A DNA stretch of 64,000 nt from Lagopus muta. Taxonomy: Eukaryota; Chordata; Aves; Galliformes; Phasianidae. The notes below the pieces were generated by a model that was given only the letters and a program-made list of their open reading frames with translations, was not told the origin of the DNA and ran no database searches. The stretch is taken from the NCBI RefSeq assembly GCF_023343835.1, contig NC_064435.1, positions 67,900,134 to 67,964,133 on the forward strand. The letters run 5' to 3'. Made by a program: the position numbers and the translations under genes. Below, piece by piece: positions 63,070 to 64,000 of this stretch; within the stretch, counting starts at the first letter, position 1, and each line of letters opens with the position of its first letter.

Positions 63070-64000
63070 GAAAACAGACACTGAATTTTACTTGATGAAT
63101 CACACCATAAAAATATTTTAATCCTGTCAAAAGACAACTTATCATGATTGTGATAAACCTTGCTGGTTACTAATTAGAATGGGCTTTTGCTCTTAATAGC
63201 AAAGATGTAAAATTTTAGTACATATGCAACTTTGGATGTTGCCAAAGAAGTTAACTATCTGCCTGCAGACATCTCGCTAGACAAAGAAATAGAAGGGAGA
63301 AAAAAAGAAAAAGGGAAGTGGAAGGGTACGGGAGTGTATTTTATCATTAATCTATAACTACTTACAAATTATTTTAAATGAGGTATATATAAATTTTTCT
63401 CCCAGCTCAGGTTCTAGGTATACCTAAATAAAATAATCAAAACATATGAGTTTTTTAAGGTCAAATTTACCTTAAGATATGGATTCAATAATGTTGTCTG
63501 CATAACCTGACAGAAGCAGTGGATTCTTCATTTAATGAATTTTAACATTACAAAACTACAGTAAAATGCTGTCAAGATCCTACTAAATAGAGTGAACTGT
63601 ATAAATTTTGCTATACTAGAAAGATTCAGGCACAGTAACAATACTTTCTTTTTGGTGCAGGTACTCTCCTTGGAGAACTAAGAACTAATTCTGGTAATAT
63701 GCCAAGTTCAGTCACAAAAGAGCAAATCACACTGGGGTAAATTCAGGGGCATTTACTCAGCATGAAGTTTCTGTATGGATAGATACATATACTCCAGAAT
63801 GGATCCGTGCCACAAAGAACAAAAAATTAGTGTGCATGGTTGCAAAAAATAACAGATGCCTGATGTCCTTTAGCTAGAACTTGATTAGGCAATAGTTACT
63901 CAGTTTGCATCAGAAAATAAAAACACTTCAGAGTCCCCAGTGCTAATTACACAGATACGAGTTTAGTGCTGTGCTTCCTATGAGGTGCATACAGCCTATA
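63070..64000. other. ABCA13 intron, window end
   Basis: AT-rich sequence to the right edge. A short purine patch lies at 63294-63326. No exon recognised. Confidence 0.5.

Noticed and set aside
62775..63072. Possible CRISPR array because of regular repetition
   Set aside because: Units are contiguous 6- and 7-mers with no spacers, in vertebrate DNA.
62730..63145. Several long overlapping open frames on both strands with Lys-Gly, Phe-Ser or Phe-Pro repeats
   Set aside because: They are translations of the GGAAAA and GAAAAAA tandem repeats, whose units contain no stop. There is no gene evidence.
61799..64000. Search for the preceding ABCA13 exon with the Walker A loop
   Set aside because: No G-x-x-G-x-G-K-(S/T)-like exon with splice borders is visible on the minus strand. 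It must lie outside the window.

Overview
The window is vertebrate nuclear DNA from a bird, most likely a galliform such as chicken or a close relative. It is AT-rich and intron/intergenic in character. It carries many 5'-truncated CR1 LINE fragments ending in the typical avian ATTCTATG-type tail, two copies of a mariner-type element that I recognise as Galluhop, and several avian-type retroviral LTR pieces. The species call is inference from repeats and is not proven.

There is one real protein-coding gene. On the minus strand, 33754-61798 holds the last seven coding exons of an ABC transporter of subfamily A, best matched to ABCA13. The exons are at 61648-61798, 52557-52691, 50778-50881, 48082-48174, 37364-37469, 35865-36002 and 33754-33843. 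All have AG/GT splice borders, compatible phases and no frame break. Together they encode 271 complete codons plus a stop: Q-loop, signature, Walker B, D-loop, H-loop and C-terminal tail of the second nucleotide-binding domain. The Walker A exon and everything 5' of it lie beyond the right edge. A notable change is Y-S-A-G-T at the ABC signature, where the family usually has Y-S-G-G.

Layout: 1-33488 is downstream intergenic DNA with no recognisable gene. It holds CR1 fragments, a 15-bp minisatellite (5627-5746), a probable solo LTR with matching 4-bp target repeats (7019-7313), an unassigned 174-codon ORF (7577-8101) and a nested CR1/mariner cluster (14428-18290). A polyadenylation signal for ABCA13 is likely at 33489-33494. 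From 33754 to the right edge the sequence is ABCA13 exons and large introns. The introns contain a second solo-LTR candidate (34372-34645), CR1s of young and old type, LTR remnants, microsatellites and a striking two-part purine satellite (62781-63069).

I found no tRNA, rRNA, CRISPR array or prokaryotic system. The transcription unit is a single housekeeping-type membrane transporter gene, so there is no operon-like gene cooperation to describe. The most useful observations are the exon reconstruction, the altered ABC signature, the LTR and nested-transposon structures, and the compound tandem repeats.
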